A stretch of 64,000 nucleotides of DNA. Source: Treponema sp. (GTDB taxonomy: Bacteria > Spirochaetota > Spirochaetia > Treponematales > Treponemataceae). The notes below the pieces were generated by a model, which saw nothing but the letters and a program-made list of their open reading frames with translations, searched no databases and had not been told where the DNA came from. The stretch spans positions 1 through 64,000 of the forward strand of contig JAEDGQ010000002.1 of the NCBI GenBank assembly GCA_016297415.1, in the 5' to 3' direction. How positions within the stretch are numbered: the stretch's first letter is position 1; every line of letters starts with the position of its first letter. The translations under genes and the position numbers were made by a program. This document shows, one piece after another, positions 53,800 to 61,623 of this stretch.

Positions 53800-54921
53800 C
53801 TATTTATTAATCTGTTCAAATATAAGGCCGGCAATTGTCTTAGCAGGTCTTTTGTTCTGGGAAAGTTTAAGACTTGCGTCAGCCATGTTCTGTCTTACTT
53901 TTTCATCAAGAAGTTTTGAAAGATAATTTTTCAAATTTTCATCAGTGGCATCTTTCCCAAGAAGAACAAAGGCAGCACCTTTTTCTTCAAAAAACTTAGC
54001 ATTATCAACCTGGTCACCTCTTGTTCCGTTTCCGCAAAGAGGCACAAGAACCATAGGCTTTCCTGTTACAGAACATTCCCAGATAGAATTTGCTCCGGCT
54101 CTTGCAAGAATAATATCAGCAGAAGCAATTACATCAGGCATTTCACCGTAAATAAAAGGATAGGGATAATAACTTTCAGACTTGACCGGCACAAAATCAG
54201 CATCTTTTGCACCACACTGATGAACAACATTAAAACGTTCTTTTAACCATTCAAGATTATTTACTACAAGTTCATTCAGCTGATGAGCACCAAGACTTCC
54301 GCCAAGAACAAGAAGTTCAGGCTTTTCAGTTTTTGCTTCAGAACCGAAAATAAAATCTCTGCCTTTTTTTCCGTCTGCTGTGTAAAAAACCGGACGAACA
54401 GGATTTCCTGTAACCACAGTTTTATTAATTTTATTCTGGGAAAGGAACTTTTTTGTTTCTTCGTAAGAAACTAGAATTTTAGTTGCAAAACGACTGTTGA
54501 TTCTTGTGGCAAGTCCAGGTGTAAAATCACATTCATGAGTGAACACAGGAATATCAAGAATTCTTGCAGCAATGCAAGGTGGTACAGAAACAAATCCACC
54601 TTTTGAAAAAAGAACTGCAGGTCTGATAGAAAGAAGTTTGAAAAAAGAAACAACAAAACCTGCTGCTACCTTGAATAAATCAATAAAATTACTGAAGGAA
54701 AAATATCTTCTTAATTTTCCAGATGGAATTCCGCAGAAATGGTCTACACTTCCACTTTTTTCTACAATATTTTTATCCATACCTTTACTGTTTCCAAACC
54801 AGTAAAGTTCTATTTCTGTATTCTGTTCTCTGGCAATTGTTCTAAGTTCATCAGCAATGGCAAGTCCAGGATAAATATGGCCGCCAGTACCACCACCTGC
54901 AAATACAATTTTTGTTTTCAT
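53800..54921 (-). CDS. murG: Lipid II synthase (GlcNAc transferase)
   Basis: Adds N-acetylglucosamine to lipid I on the inner face of the membrane. GGGTGGH at residues 9-15 and PAVLFSKGGFVSVPPCIAARIL are the G loops. LVLGGSLGAHQLNELV and the ARAGANSIWE region complete the donor-binding site. About 373 residues from the ATG at 54921, which has no clear ribosome-binding site; a GTG at 54942 is the alternative. It leads the murG-cvpA-holB-kinase-regulator operon. The space upstream is full of repeats. Confidence 0.93.
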   Translation of the reverse strand: MKTKIVFAGGGTGGHIYPGLAIADELRTIAREQNTEIELYWFGNSKGMDKNIVEKSGSVDHFCGIPSGKLRRYFSFSNFIDLFKVAAGFVVSFFKLLSIRPAVLFSKGGFVSVPPCIAARILDIPVFTHECDFTPGLATRINSRFATKILVSYEETKKFLSQNKINKTVVTGNPVRPVFYTADGKKGRDFIFGSEAKTEKPELLVLGGSLGAHQLNELVVNNLEWLKERFNVVHQCGAKDADFVPVKSESYYPYPFIYGEMPDVIASADIILARAGANSIWECSVTGKPMVLVPLCGNGTRGDQVDNAKFFEEKGAAFVLLGKDATDENLKNYLSKLLDEKVRQNMADASLKLSQNKRPAKTIAGLIFEQINK

Positions 54922-54969
54922 ATATGTGTTATTATGACACACTTTTGCCTGTTACTCAATAAATCTGCT

Positions 54970-55183
54970 AGGGCAAACGCATTAAAATATATTCCCTGCT
55001 AAAAATGGCTTCCAGTCGTGAAAACGTCTTGTCGAAACCGCATGCTGGCATGCTACACGCGTTTTGTGCTTGTAACTATATACGTTTGCCGCTCTCGCGG
55101 CAGCACAAAACGAGTGTTTTCGCAAGCCGTTTCACTCCTTTGCGCCATTTTCAATATAAAATCGGTTATGATGCGTTTGCCCT
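54970..55183. mobile_element. MITE-like element A, complete copy
   Basis: 214 bases bounded by perfect 13-bp inverted repeats, AGGGCAAACGCAT (54970-54982) and ATGCGTTTGCCCT (55171-55183). Inside, an 11-bp stem CGTTTTGTGCT (55060-55070) pairs with AGCACAAAACG (55102-55112), and there are further short palindromes. No convincing gene is encoded. ATCTGCT occurs on both sides, but the right copy is offset, so a target duplication is not certain. A second copy is cut by the window start. Confidence 0.72.
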
Positions 55184-55214
55184 GATAGATCTGCTAATAT
55201 TGAAAGAAGTCAAA

Positions 55215-55271
55215 AAAAATGCACTCCAAAAATTGAACTTTATTTGTCCAGCTTTAGGGGTGCACTTCATA
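55215..55271. repeat. Hairpin repeat (family C), copy 2
   Basis: Nearly identical to 14459-14526, differing in the left arm (TGCACTCCAAAAA rather than TGCACCTCCTAAAA), which weakens the stem. It lies downstream of the outer-membrane-like gene. Together with element A it fills the 380-base gap between murG and that gene; I see nothing else there. Confidence 0.7.
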
Positions 55272-55302
55272 GAAGTTTTTAAAAAATTATTTTATTAAAA
55301 AA

Positions 55303-56268
55303 CTAGAGGGAAAGTCTTACGCTGGCAGCACCAGACCAGAGTCCCTTGTCTTTAATGTTACGAAGATCAGCTGTAATACTCAGGTTTACATCAAGAACCA
55401 GGAAACTTACACCAATACCTGCAAAAATCTGTGGCTGGATAGCATTAAAATCAAACATATCTGATTTTTCTGTTCCGCTTCCACCAGTTTCCATACCTAC
55501 AGCAGTAAGAGCATTCACAGCTGTTTGATCTTTCAATGCCCATGACCAGTCATTTTCGTGTTTAGAAACAAGACCTCTTAAACCAACAAATGGTGTAAAC
55601 ATAAGAATCTGTTTAGAAAGCTGAGCCTGCACATACATTGTCTGGATTTTGTAATCAACATTTGCTTTTGCATAGCTTGAATCACAGCCGAAAGAACCCT
55701 GGTTATAAAAGTATCCTAAACCTACAGAAAGTTTTGGCATAACAAGTCCGCCTTCAAGAAGTGCATAACGGAAGTCTGCACCAATTGTAAAGAAATCTAC
55801 GTCAAGGTTTGCACCCGGGATTTTATCTGTAGAGATTTTTCCAGTTTTCATTACAGCAATATCAAAGTCGAATGGAAGAAGTACACCACCAAAACGAATA
55901 TCAGCTGTAAATACAGGATAGTAATAATCATCCTTTACATTCTTAATGTTAAGCTCTTTAGCTGCCTTAGCAATTCCAGAAGTATCAATGTGAGTAAGTC
56001 CCATATTGAAACCGCCACCAATGTGTGGTGGAACAGAAGGGAAAAGCTGTCCAATGTAAGCATCTGCCCATACATTCTGCTGTGTTGCAGCCTGTGGAAC
56101 TGCTATTGCCAGCTGTTTAGAAAAATCAGCCATACCAGAATTTACAGTCTTAACTGTTTCTTTGTACTGTTCTGGAAGCCCAACAAAATCTTCCCAGTTA
56201 TTAGCAAATACAGATGATGCCATAAATACTGCAGCTGCCAAAACAACTGCCTTTTTAATCATTTTCAT
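55303..56268 (-). CDS. Outer-membrane beta-barrel-like protein
   Basis: About 321 residues with a signal peptide (MKMIKKAVVLAAAVFMASSVFA|NN). The mature part has alternating beta-strand patterns rich in Gly, Tyr and Phe (FTADIRFGGVLLPFDFDIAVMK, FRYALLEGGLVMPKLSVGLGYFY, QIFAGIGVSFLVLDVNLSITADLRN) expected of a small porin or OmpW-like barrel. The chain ends SVRLSL rather than with Phe or Tyr. The ATG at 56268 has GGAGG upstream. A treponemal outer-membrane protein is likely; function unknown. Confidence 0.72.
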   Translation of the reverse strand: MKMIKKAVVLAAAVFMASSVFANNWEDFVGLPEQYKETVKTVNSGMADFSKQLAIAVPQAATQQNVWADAYIGQLFPSVPPHIGGGFNMGLTHIDTSGIAKAAKELNIKNVKDDYYYPVFTADIRFGGVLLPFDFDIAVMKTGKISTDKIPGANLDVDFFTIGADFRYALLEGGLVMPKLSVGLGYFYNQGSFGCDSSYAKANVDYKIQTMYVQAQLSKQILMFTPFVGLRGLVSKHENDWSWALKDQTAVNALTAVGMETGGSGTEKSDMFDFNAIQPQIFAGIGVSFLVLDVNLSITADLRNIKDKGLWSGAASVRLSL

Positions 56269-56360
56269 AAAACACCTCCAATGTGTCACTGAATCAATTT
56301 TAACCCATGAAACAGTAGTTTTCAACCTTTCAAAAAAAAATCCAGAAACTGTTTATGTAC

Positions 56361-56391
56361 AAAAAAAAAGCTCCTGACCAAGTCAGAAGCT
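56361..56391 (-). terminator. Terminator after tRNA-Phe
   Basis: On the minus strand GCTTCTGAC pairs with GTCAGGAGC (one G-T pair) around TTG, followed by a run of nine T residues. Confidence 0.85.
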
Positions 56392-56395
56392 TAAC

Positions 56396-56468
56396 TGCCA
56401 CAGGTTGGAATCGAACCAACGACATACGGATTTTCAGTCCGGCGCTCTACCAACTGAGCTACTGCGGC
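56396..56468 (-). tRNA. tRNA-Phe (anticodon GAA)
   Basis: The minus strand folds with acceptor GCCGCAG/CTGTGGC, D arm GCTCAGTTGGTAGAGC, anticodon loop CTGAAAA giving GAA, and T arm GTTGGTTCGATTCCAAC. Discriminator A; CCA is not encoded. Confidence 0.95.
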
Positions 56469-56539
56469 GTTGATGTAATTATATTATCTGAAATCGAATT
56501 TATGGTCAATAGCAAAAACTAAGTTTTTCAAAAAAAAAT

Positions 56540-56573
56540 TAAAAAAAAGCGGAACATTTCTGCTCCGCCTCTC
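56540..56573 (-). terminator. Terminator after the ABC-F gene
   Basis: GCGGA(G)CA pairs with TG(T)TCCGC across AGAAA on the minus strand, followed by nine T residues, just downstream of the ABC-F stop codon. Confidence 0.75.
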
Positions 56574-56579
56574 AATAAA

Positions 56580-58220
56580 CTAGAACTTAATCTTTCTGTC
56601 ACTACCCTTGTAATATTCTTCACGAAGGGCACGAACCTGTTCATCAGCCATATAATCATCAAAGGGCATCATACGGTCAATTACACCTTTTGGAGTAATT
56701 TCAATAATGCGGTTTGCAATTGTAGAAATAAATTCATGGTCGTGTGATGTAAAGAGAATTACACCAGGGAAGTCTACAAGGGCACGGTTTAAGGATTCAA
56801 TTGCTTCAAGGTCAAGATGATTTGTAGGATCATCCATAATAAGAATGTTTGCCCCCTGCAGCATCAGTTTACTAAGCATACAGCGAACTTTTTCACCACC
56901 GGAAAGAACCTTTACTTTTTTAAGTGATTCATCTCCAGAGAACAGCATGCGTCCAAGGAATCCCCGAACGTAAGCATCGTCCTGTTCCTTAGAATACTGT
57001 TTAAGCCATTCTGTAATATTGTAATCATTATTGAAGTATTTGTTGTTATCGCGGCCAAGGTAAACAAAACTTGTTGTCTGTCCCCAGAAATATTCACCGC
57101 TTTCAGGTTTTACTTCACCGGCAATAATGTCAAACAGAGAAGAAATTGTATTGTGTTCAACACCAACAAAAGCGATTTTATCTGTACGGTTTACGATAAG
57201 ATCGTAATCTTTAAGTAGCTGTACGCCGTCTTCATCTTTTGAATTAAGTTTACGGCATTCAAGTACGTTGTTACCAATTTCACGGTCTGGCTTAAACTGA
57301 ACAAAAGGGAACTTGCGGCTTGTAACTGGCAGATCTTCCAGTTCCAGCTTTTCCAGAACCTTTTTGCGAGAAGTAGCCTGACGGCTCTTTGCAGCATTTG
57401 AAGCAAACCGCTGGATAAATTCTTTAAGATCTTTAGCCTTTTCTTCATTCTTCTTTTTCTGGTCTCTAGCCTGTTTCTGAAGAATCTGGCTCATCTGATA
57501 CCAGAAGTCATAGTTACCGGCAAACTGAGTAATTTTTCCGTAGTCAATATCGCATGTAACAGTACAAACAGTATTAAGGAAGTGACGGTCATGGCTTACA
57601 ACAATTACGATATTTTCAAAGTCAAGAAGGAAGTCTTCCAGCCAGTTAATCGATTCAAGGTCAAGACCGTTAGTAGGTTCGTCCAGTACCAGAATTTCTG
57701 GATTACCAAAAAGAGCCTGTGCAAGAAGAACACGAACTTTCTGAGATTCATCAAGTTCACTCATCATCTTGTCATGGAACTTTTCTTCAAGACCAAGACC
57801 AGAAAGCATCTGTTCAATCTGGTTTTCAGCTTCGTATCCCCCAAGTTCACCAAACTGAGCTTCAAGTTCTGCAGATTTAATACCGTCTTCTTCTGTAAAG
57901 TCAGCTTTAGCGTAAATTTCATCACGAGCCTTAGAAACTTCATAAAGTTTTGGATAACCCATCATTACAGTTTCTTTTACGGCATATTCATCGTATGCAA
58001 AGTGATCCTGTTTAAGAACAGCCATGCGTTCACCCGGAGTAATGATAATTTCACCGGAATCTCTTTCCTGTTCTCCAGAAAGTACCTTCAAAAATGTTGA
58101 TTTTCCGGCACCATTGGCACCAATAATTCCATAACAGTTGCCTGCAGTAAATTTAAGGTTTACATCCTTAAAAAGAGGCTTTTCGCTAAAGTGTAAGCTT
58201 ACGTCTGATACTGTAATCAT
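56580..58220 (-). CDS. ABC-F ATPase, YbiT-like
   Basis: 546-residue soluble protein with two ABC domains and no membrane segments; ABC-F proteins act on the ribosome. The first Walker A is IIGANGAGKSTFLKVL (about residue 32), Walker B ILVLDEPTNGLDLESI. The linker contains SRQATSRKKVLEKLELEDL, as in YbiT. The first signature reads SELDESQKVRV, degenerate as in YbiT relatives, while the second (LSGGEKVRCMLSKLM) is intact. A translation-factor role is inferred from the family. Confidence 0.88.
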   Translation of the reverse strand: MITVSDVSLHFSEKPLFKDVNLKFTAGNCYGIIGANGAGKSTFLKVLSGEQERDSGEIIITPGERMAVLKQDHFAYDEYAVKETVMMGYPKLYEVSKARDEIYAKADFTEEDGIKSAELEAQFGELGGYEAENQIEQMLSGLGLEEKFHDKMMSELDESQKVRVLLAQALFGNPEILVLDEPTNGLDLESINWLEDFLLDFENIVIVVSHDRHFLNTVCTVTCDIDYGKITQFAGNYDFWYQMSQILQKQARDQKKKNEEKAKDLKEFIQRFASNAAKSRQATSRKKVLEKLELEDLPVTSRKFPFVQFKPDREIGNNVLECRKLNSKDEDGVQLLKDYDLIVNRTDKIAFVGVEHNTISSLFDIIAGEVKPESGEYFWGQTTSFVYLGRDNNKYFNNDYNITEWLKQYSKEQDDAYVRGFLGRMLFSGDESLKKVKVLSGGEKVRCMLSKLMLQGANILIMDDPTNHLDLEAIESLNRALVDFPGVILFTSHDHEFISTIANRIIEITPKGVIDRMMPFDDYMADEQVRALREEYYKGSDRKIKF

Positions 58221-58255
58221 TTTTTTCTCCCTGAATTTTCATTAAATAAAGGGGG

Positions 58256-58333
58256 AAGTCTCCCCCTGCGGCCGCACTTCGTTGCGACCTACCCTCTCTG
58301 CGCCCTCAATCGCCGGGCGCAACGCCGGGCTCT
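58256..58333. repeat. GC-rich spacer between helicase and ABC-F genes
   Basis: Starts directly after the helicase stop codon. On the minus strand it contains GGCGTTGCGCC and ends in GGGGGAGACTTCCCCC with T residues after it, which could act as a terminator. GGCGTTGC also begins the repeats after the CMP-kinase and rlmK genes, so this may be a distant family D member. Confidence 0.4.
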
Positions 58334-59875
58334 CTATTTCTTTTTAGTAAACATTGCAAAAAGTCTGCCAAAAAATCCTGTTTTTTTCACCTGAGATGAA
58401 GCAGGTTTTCCGCCATTTTTTTTCCTGTCAAAGTTTCTTTTTTTACCATTACGGTTATTATTTATGTCGTAAGGCTTTCTTGTTTTCTGCTCAAAAGAAT
58501 ACTTTCCTGCATATTTCTGCTTAAAGTATTCTCTTCTTTCATCTGCAGACATAGAACTAAGTCTGTCCAGTTCTTCTCTGGAAGTTCTTTCTCCAGAACG
58601 GAAACCAGAACTTTTTTTGTTGAATCCTGCTTTTCTGTTTCTGTCATTTTTATCAGATTTTCTGCCGCTTCTGAAATTCTTAGAATCATTTCTGTTCCTT
58701 TTTTCAGTATTCCAGTTTTTACCTTCAGAAAGATCAGTTCCAAAATCTTCACTGCCTGCAACAATGTAAGGAATCTTCTTTTCAATGTATTTTTCGATTC
58801 CCATCAGATTGAAAGCGTCTTCCTGAGTATCGCCGCAGAAAGAATAAGCTTTTCCTTTTTTTCCTGCACGGGCTGTACGGCCAATACGGTGAACATAATT
58901 TTCAGCTTCGTTTGGAAGATCGTAATTAATTACCATTGCCAGGTCATTAACATCAATACCACGGGCAGCCACATCTGTGGCAATAAGACACTTAATTTTT
59001 CCGCTTTTAAAATTGTTCATTATGCGAAGACGCTTTGTCTGAGGAAGGTCCCCGATAATGAATTCATTTTTTACACCATTAGCATCAAGTCTTCTGGAAA
59101 GAATTTCACAGTATTTTTTAGTGTTACAGAAAATAATAAGGCTGTCAGGCTTTTCTCTTGAAATAATTCCCATAAGAAGCTTAATTTTATCATCACTTCC
59201 AACATGAATCAGTTCCTGGTCAATTTCATCAACAGTAATGTTTTCAGCTTCAATAGTTACTTCTTTTGCATCTTTAGTATATTCATAGGCCAGATTTTTT
59301 ACATAAGTATTCAAAGTGGCACTAAAAAGCATTGTCTGTCTTGTTTCTGAAGAAGGTAAAAATTTAAGGATTTTACGCAGATCAGGATAAAAGCCCATAT
59401 CAAACATACGGTCAGCTTCATCAATGGCAAGATAAGATACATGAGTTAAATCCAGTTTGTCCTGTTCTTTTAAGTCAATAACACGGCCTGGAGTACCAAT
59501 AATAATATCAGCGCCTTTTTCAAGTCTGGCAATCTGTTCTTCGTATCCCACACCACCGTAAATGGAAACAAACTTTAGGCCTGTATTTTTCCCCAGCTTT
59601 TTAGCTTCTTCTTCAACCTGAACTGCCAGCTCCCGGGTAGGAACCATAACAAGAGCATTTTTACCTTCGCATTTTCCCCCTGAGAGAAGCTGCTGCATAA
59701 TAGTTACAAGAAAAGCAGCTGTTTTTCCAGTCCCAGTCTGAGACTGAACATAAAGGTCAGAACCGTCAAGAGAAATTTTCAATACCTGTTCCTGAACAGG
59801 TGTACAAGTTACATAACCAGCTTCACTAATACCGCTGGCAAGTGTTTCAAATAAATTTATTTCTGAATAATTCAT
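58334..59875 (-). CDS. DEAD-box RNA helicase
   Basis: 513-residue ATP-dependent RNA helicase. Q motif CTPVQEQVL, motif I SQTGTGKT, Ia PTRELAVQ, II DEAD, III SAT, V ATDVAARGIDV and VI HRIGRTARAG are all present. The C-terminal 140 residues are basic and low-complexity (Arg, Lys, Asn, Ser, Gly), probably binding RNA non-specifically. A role in ribosome assembly or mRNA decay is inferred from relatives. It is divergent from rlmK. Confidence 0.93.
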   Translation of the reverse strand: MNYSEINLFETLASGISEAGYVTCTPVQEQVLKISLDGSDLYVQSQTGTGKTAAFLVTIMQQLLSGGKCEGKNALVMVPTRELAVQVEEEAKKLGKNTGLKFVSIYGGVGYEEQIARLEKGADIIIGTPGRVIDLKEQDKLDLTHVSYLAIDEADRMFDMGFYPDLRKILKFLPSSETRQTMLFSATLNTYVKNLAYEYTKDAKEVTIEAENITVDEIDQELIHVGSDDKIKLLMGIISREKPDSLIIFCNTKKYCEILSRRLDANGVKNEFIIGDLPQTKRLRIMNNFKSGKIKCLIATDVAARGIDVNDLAMVINYDLPNEAENYVHRIGRTARAGKKGKAYSFCGDTQEDAFNLMGIEKYIEKKIPYIVAGSEDFGTDLSEGKNWNTEKRNRNDSKNFRSGRKSDKNDRNRKAGFNKKSSGFRSGERTSREELDRLSSMSADERREYFKQKYAGKYSFEQKTRKPYDINNNRNGKKRNFDRKKNGGKPASSQVKKTGFFGRLFAMFTKKK

Positions 59876-59967
59876 AATTTCTTAGCAAATATTAGAAAAT
59901 TATACTGTTTTTTGTCCTATAGTTCAACTTACTATATTTTTCACAGGATTTTCGCTAAAATATAAAT

Positions 59968-61080
59968 ATGGAAAATAAAAATCAGTATCAGGCAGAATTA
60001 TTCGCCAACAGACTTTCAAAAAAATACAAACTCTTAAAAAAATGGGCCCGCCGGGAACGAATCAGCTGTTATCGTCTTTACGATAAAGACATTCCGGAAG
60101 TCCCTCTTGCCGCAGACCTGTACGAATTTCTCCCTGAGGAAATTACTGATAAGGTAGAATGTGCAAAATGGATGCGTGAATTTGAAGCCCGTATTTCTGC
60201 CAACGATAATTCAGCAATTACAGACCAGAAACAGAGAACATACCTTCATCTTTATCTTTACGAACGTCCTTATGAAAAAGACGAAAAAGAAGAACAGGAA
60301 TGGATGGATTTAATGGCACAGGCTGCTGCAAAAGTTCTCCAGATTCCGGAATCTCATGTAATTCACAAGCTCCGCAAAAAGCAGAAAGGCACAGATCAGT
60401 ACGAAAAGATTGAATCAGACAGAACTCTCCAAGGCCTTACACAGGAATGCGGACAGCTTTTTAAAATTAATTTAAGCGATTACCTGGACACAGGTCTTTT
60501 TATGGATCACAGACCTCTTCGTTCAGTTGTAAGAGCCACAGCCAGCGGCAAATCCGTTCTTAACCTTTTCTGTTACACAGGCAGTTTTTCAGTTTATGCA
60601 GCAGAAGGAAAAGCCCGCCGGGTAGAATCAGTAGATTTAAGCAACACTTATATCAGCTGGGCAAAGTCAAATCTTGAACTTAATGATTTTAAAGACCGCA
60701 ACAAATACTTTTTTACCCGTCAGGATGTAACAGGCTTTTTGAACCAGAAAAACGCAGAAGTTGCCAGCGAAGAAGGAACAAACCGTTACGATATTATTAT
60801 CTTAGACCCTCCAACATTCTCAAATTCAAAAGCCACAACAAATGTACTGGATATAAACAGGGACTGGAGCAGTCTTTGCTCAAAATGTATAAAAATCCTT
60901 AAGCCAAAAGGAATCCTCTATTTTTCTACAAACAGCCGCCGCTTAAATTTTGAAGAATCCCAACTCAGAAACAAAACAGAAGGTCTGGACTACAAAATTG
61001 AGGACATTACAGAACAGTCAATTCCAGAAGATTACAAAGGCAAAAAAATCCACCGCTGCTGGAAAATCAGTTTATTATAA
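59968..61080 (+). CDS. rlmK: 23S rRNA m7G2069 methyltransferase, RlmK-type
   Basis: 370-residue SAM methyltransferase matching the C-terminal half of enteric RlmL (RlmKL). FANRLSKKYKLLKKWARRERISCYRLYDKDIPE opens it. NLSDYLDTGLFMDHRPLR, VLNLFCYTGSFSVYAA (SAM binding) and ILDPPTFSNSK are its motifs. In enteric bacteria this activity is fused to the RlmL m2G2445 enzyme; here it stands alone. A family D repeat starts right after the stop. Confidence 0.85.
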   Translation: MENKNQYQAELFANRLSKKYKLLKKWARRERISCYRLYDKDIPEVPLAADLYEFLPEEITDKVECAKWMREFEARISANDNSAITDQKQRTYLHLYLYERPYEKDEKEEQEWMDLMAQAAAKVLQIPESHVIHKLRKKQKGTDQYEKIESDRTLQGLTQECGQLFKINLSDYLDTGLFMDHRPLRSVVRATASGKSVLNLFCYTGSFSVYAAEGKARRVESVDLSNTYISWAKSNLELNDFKDRNKYFFTRQDVTGFLNQKNAEVASEEGTNRYDIIILDPPTFSNSKATTNVLDINRDWSSLCSKCIKILKPKGILYFSTNSRRLNFEESQLRNKTEGLDYKIEDITEQSIPEDYKGKKIHRCWKISLL

Positions 61081-61173
61081 GGGCGTTGCCGTCAGAGCCG
61101 GCCGGGCTATCCGTGGTTCCGCTATCGCTTCATTGCTGACGCAACGGCTTTGCCGCCACTACTATCCCTAACG
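61081..61173 (+). repeat. GC-rich stop-codon-adjacent repeat (family D)
   Basis: Begins immediately after the rlmK stop codon with GGGCGTTGC and ends CTAACGCAAAAA, matching the ends of 34551-34650 read on the minus strand. The middle carries GGTTCCGCTATCGCTTC and GACGCAACGGC, related to but not identical with the other copy. Orientation relative to the preceding gene is the same in both. Confidence 0.65.
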
Positions 61174-61210
61174 CAAAAAAAAGACCTTTCTGAAAAATCA
61201 GAAAGGTCTT
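61173..61210. terminator. Bidirectional terminator, rpmE/rlmK
   Basis: Perfect 13-bp stem AAGACCTTTCTGA with TCAGAAAGGTCTT around a short A loop, with a long A run on its left (T run for the minus strand). It ends rpmE and may also stop rlmK read-through. Confidence 0.85.
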
Positions 61211-61227
61211 TCTGTAAATGAAAGCTG

Positions 61228-61440
61228 CTATTCAGCTTTAGCCTGAATACCGTAACGCTTGTTAAAGCGGTCGATACGTCCTGCAGTGTCAACCAGCTTC
61301 TGCTTACCTGTGTAGAATGGGTGGCAGGCAGAACAAATTTCAACGTTGATGTTTTCAACTGTTGAACGTGTTTCGATTACATTACCGCAAGCGCAAGTAA
61401 TTTTTGTCAATTTGTATTCCGGGTGAATACCTTCTCTCAT
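61228..61440 (-). CDS. rpmE: 50S ribosomal protein L31
   Basis: 70-residue large-subunit protein. [48 protein letters not shown] contains the zinc cysteines (CACG and CSAC), so it is the zinc-containing type. The C-terminal [11 protein letters not shown] is typical. It lies downstream of rho after a terminator and a 140-base leader. Confidence 0.96.
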   Translation of the reverse strand: MREGIHPEYKLTKITCACGNVIETRSTVENINVEICSACHPFYTGKQKLVDTAGRIDRFNKRYGIQAKAE

Positions 61441-61581
61441 AATAAAACTCCTTATCTCTTGCCCGATATTAAAGCAACCCCAGTCACCTCTAGCTTGTGC
61501 AAAATCCTTGTCAGGACCACTTCTATCATTTCATCACTGTTAGGAAGCAAGTTAACACCACAAGAGTGATTTCTTATTCTA
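61441..61581 (-). promoter_or_regulatory. Candidate structured leader of rpmE
   Basis: The minus strand between the rho terminator and rpmE shows ATCACT/AGTGAT and TCCT-GACA-AGGA pairings, a conserved-looking GAGGTGACTGGGGTTGC, then AAGGAG before the ATG. L31 mRNA leaders that bind L31 are known in other phyla; this one does not obviously match those. Function is inference. Confidence 0.35.
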
Positions 61582-61616
61582 TAAAAAAAAGCGCTGTTTA
61601 GTCAACAAACAGCACC
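61582..61616 (-). terminator. Terminator after rho
   Basis: Minus-strand stem GTGCTGTTT (61607-61615) with AAACAGCGC (61591-61599), one G-T pair, 7-base loop, followed by eight T residues. Confidence 0.85.
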
Positions 61617-61623
61617 ATTAAAA

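Noticed and set aside
56340..56400. Part of element A or C near tRNA-Phe
   Set aside because: No similarity beyond the tRNA terminator hairpin.
57582..58100. Plus-strand open frame of 172 codons
   Set aside because: Antisense to the ABC-F gene; Phe/Lys-rich composition mirrors its codons.
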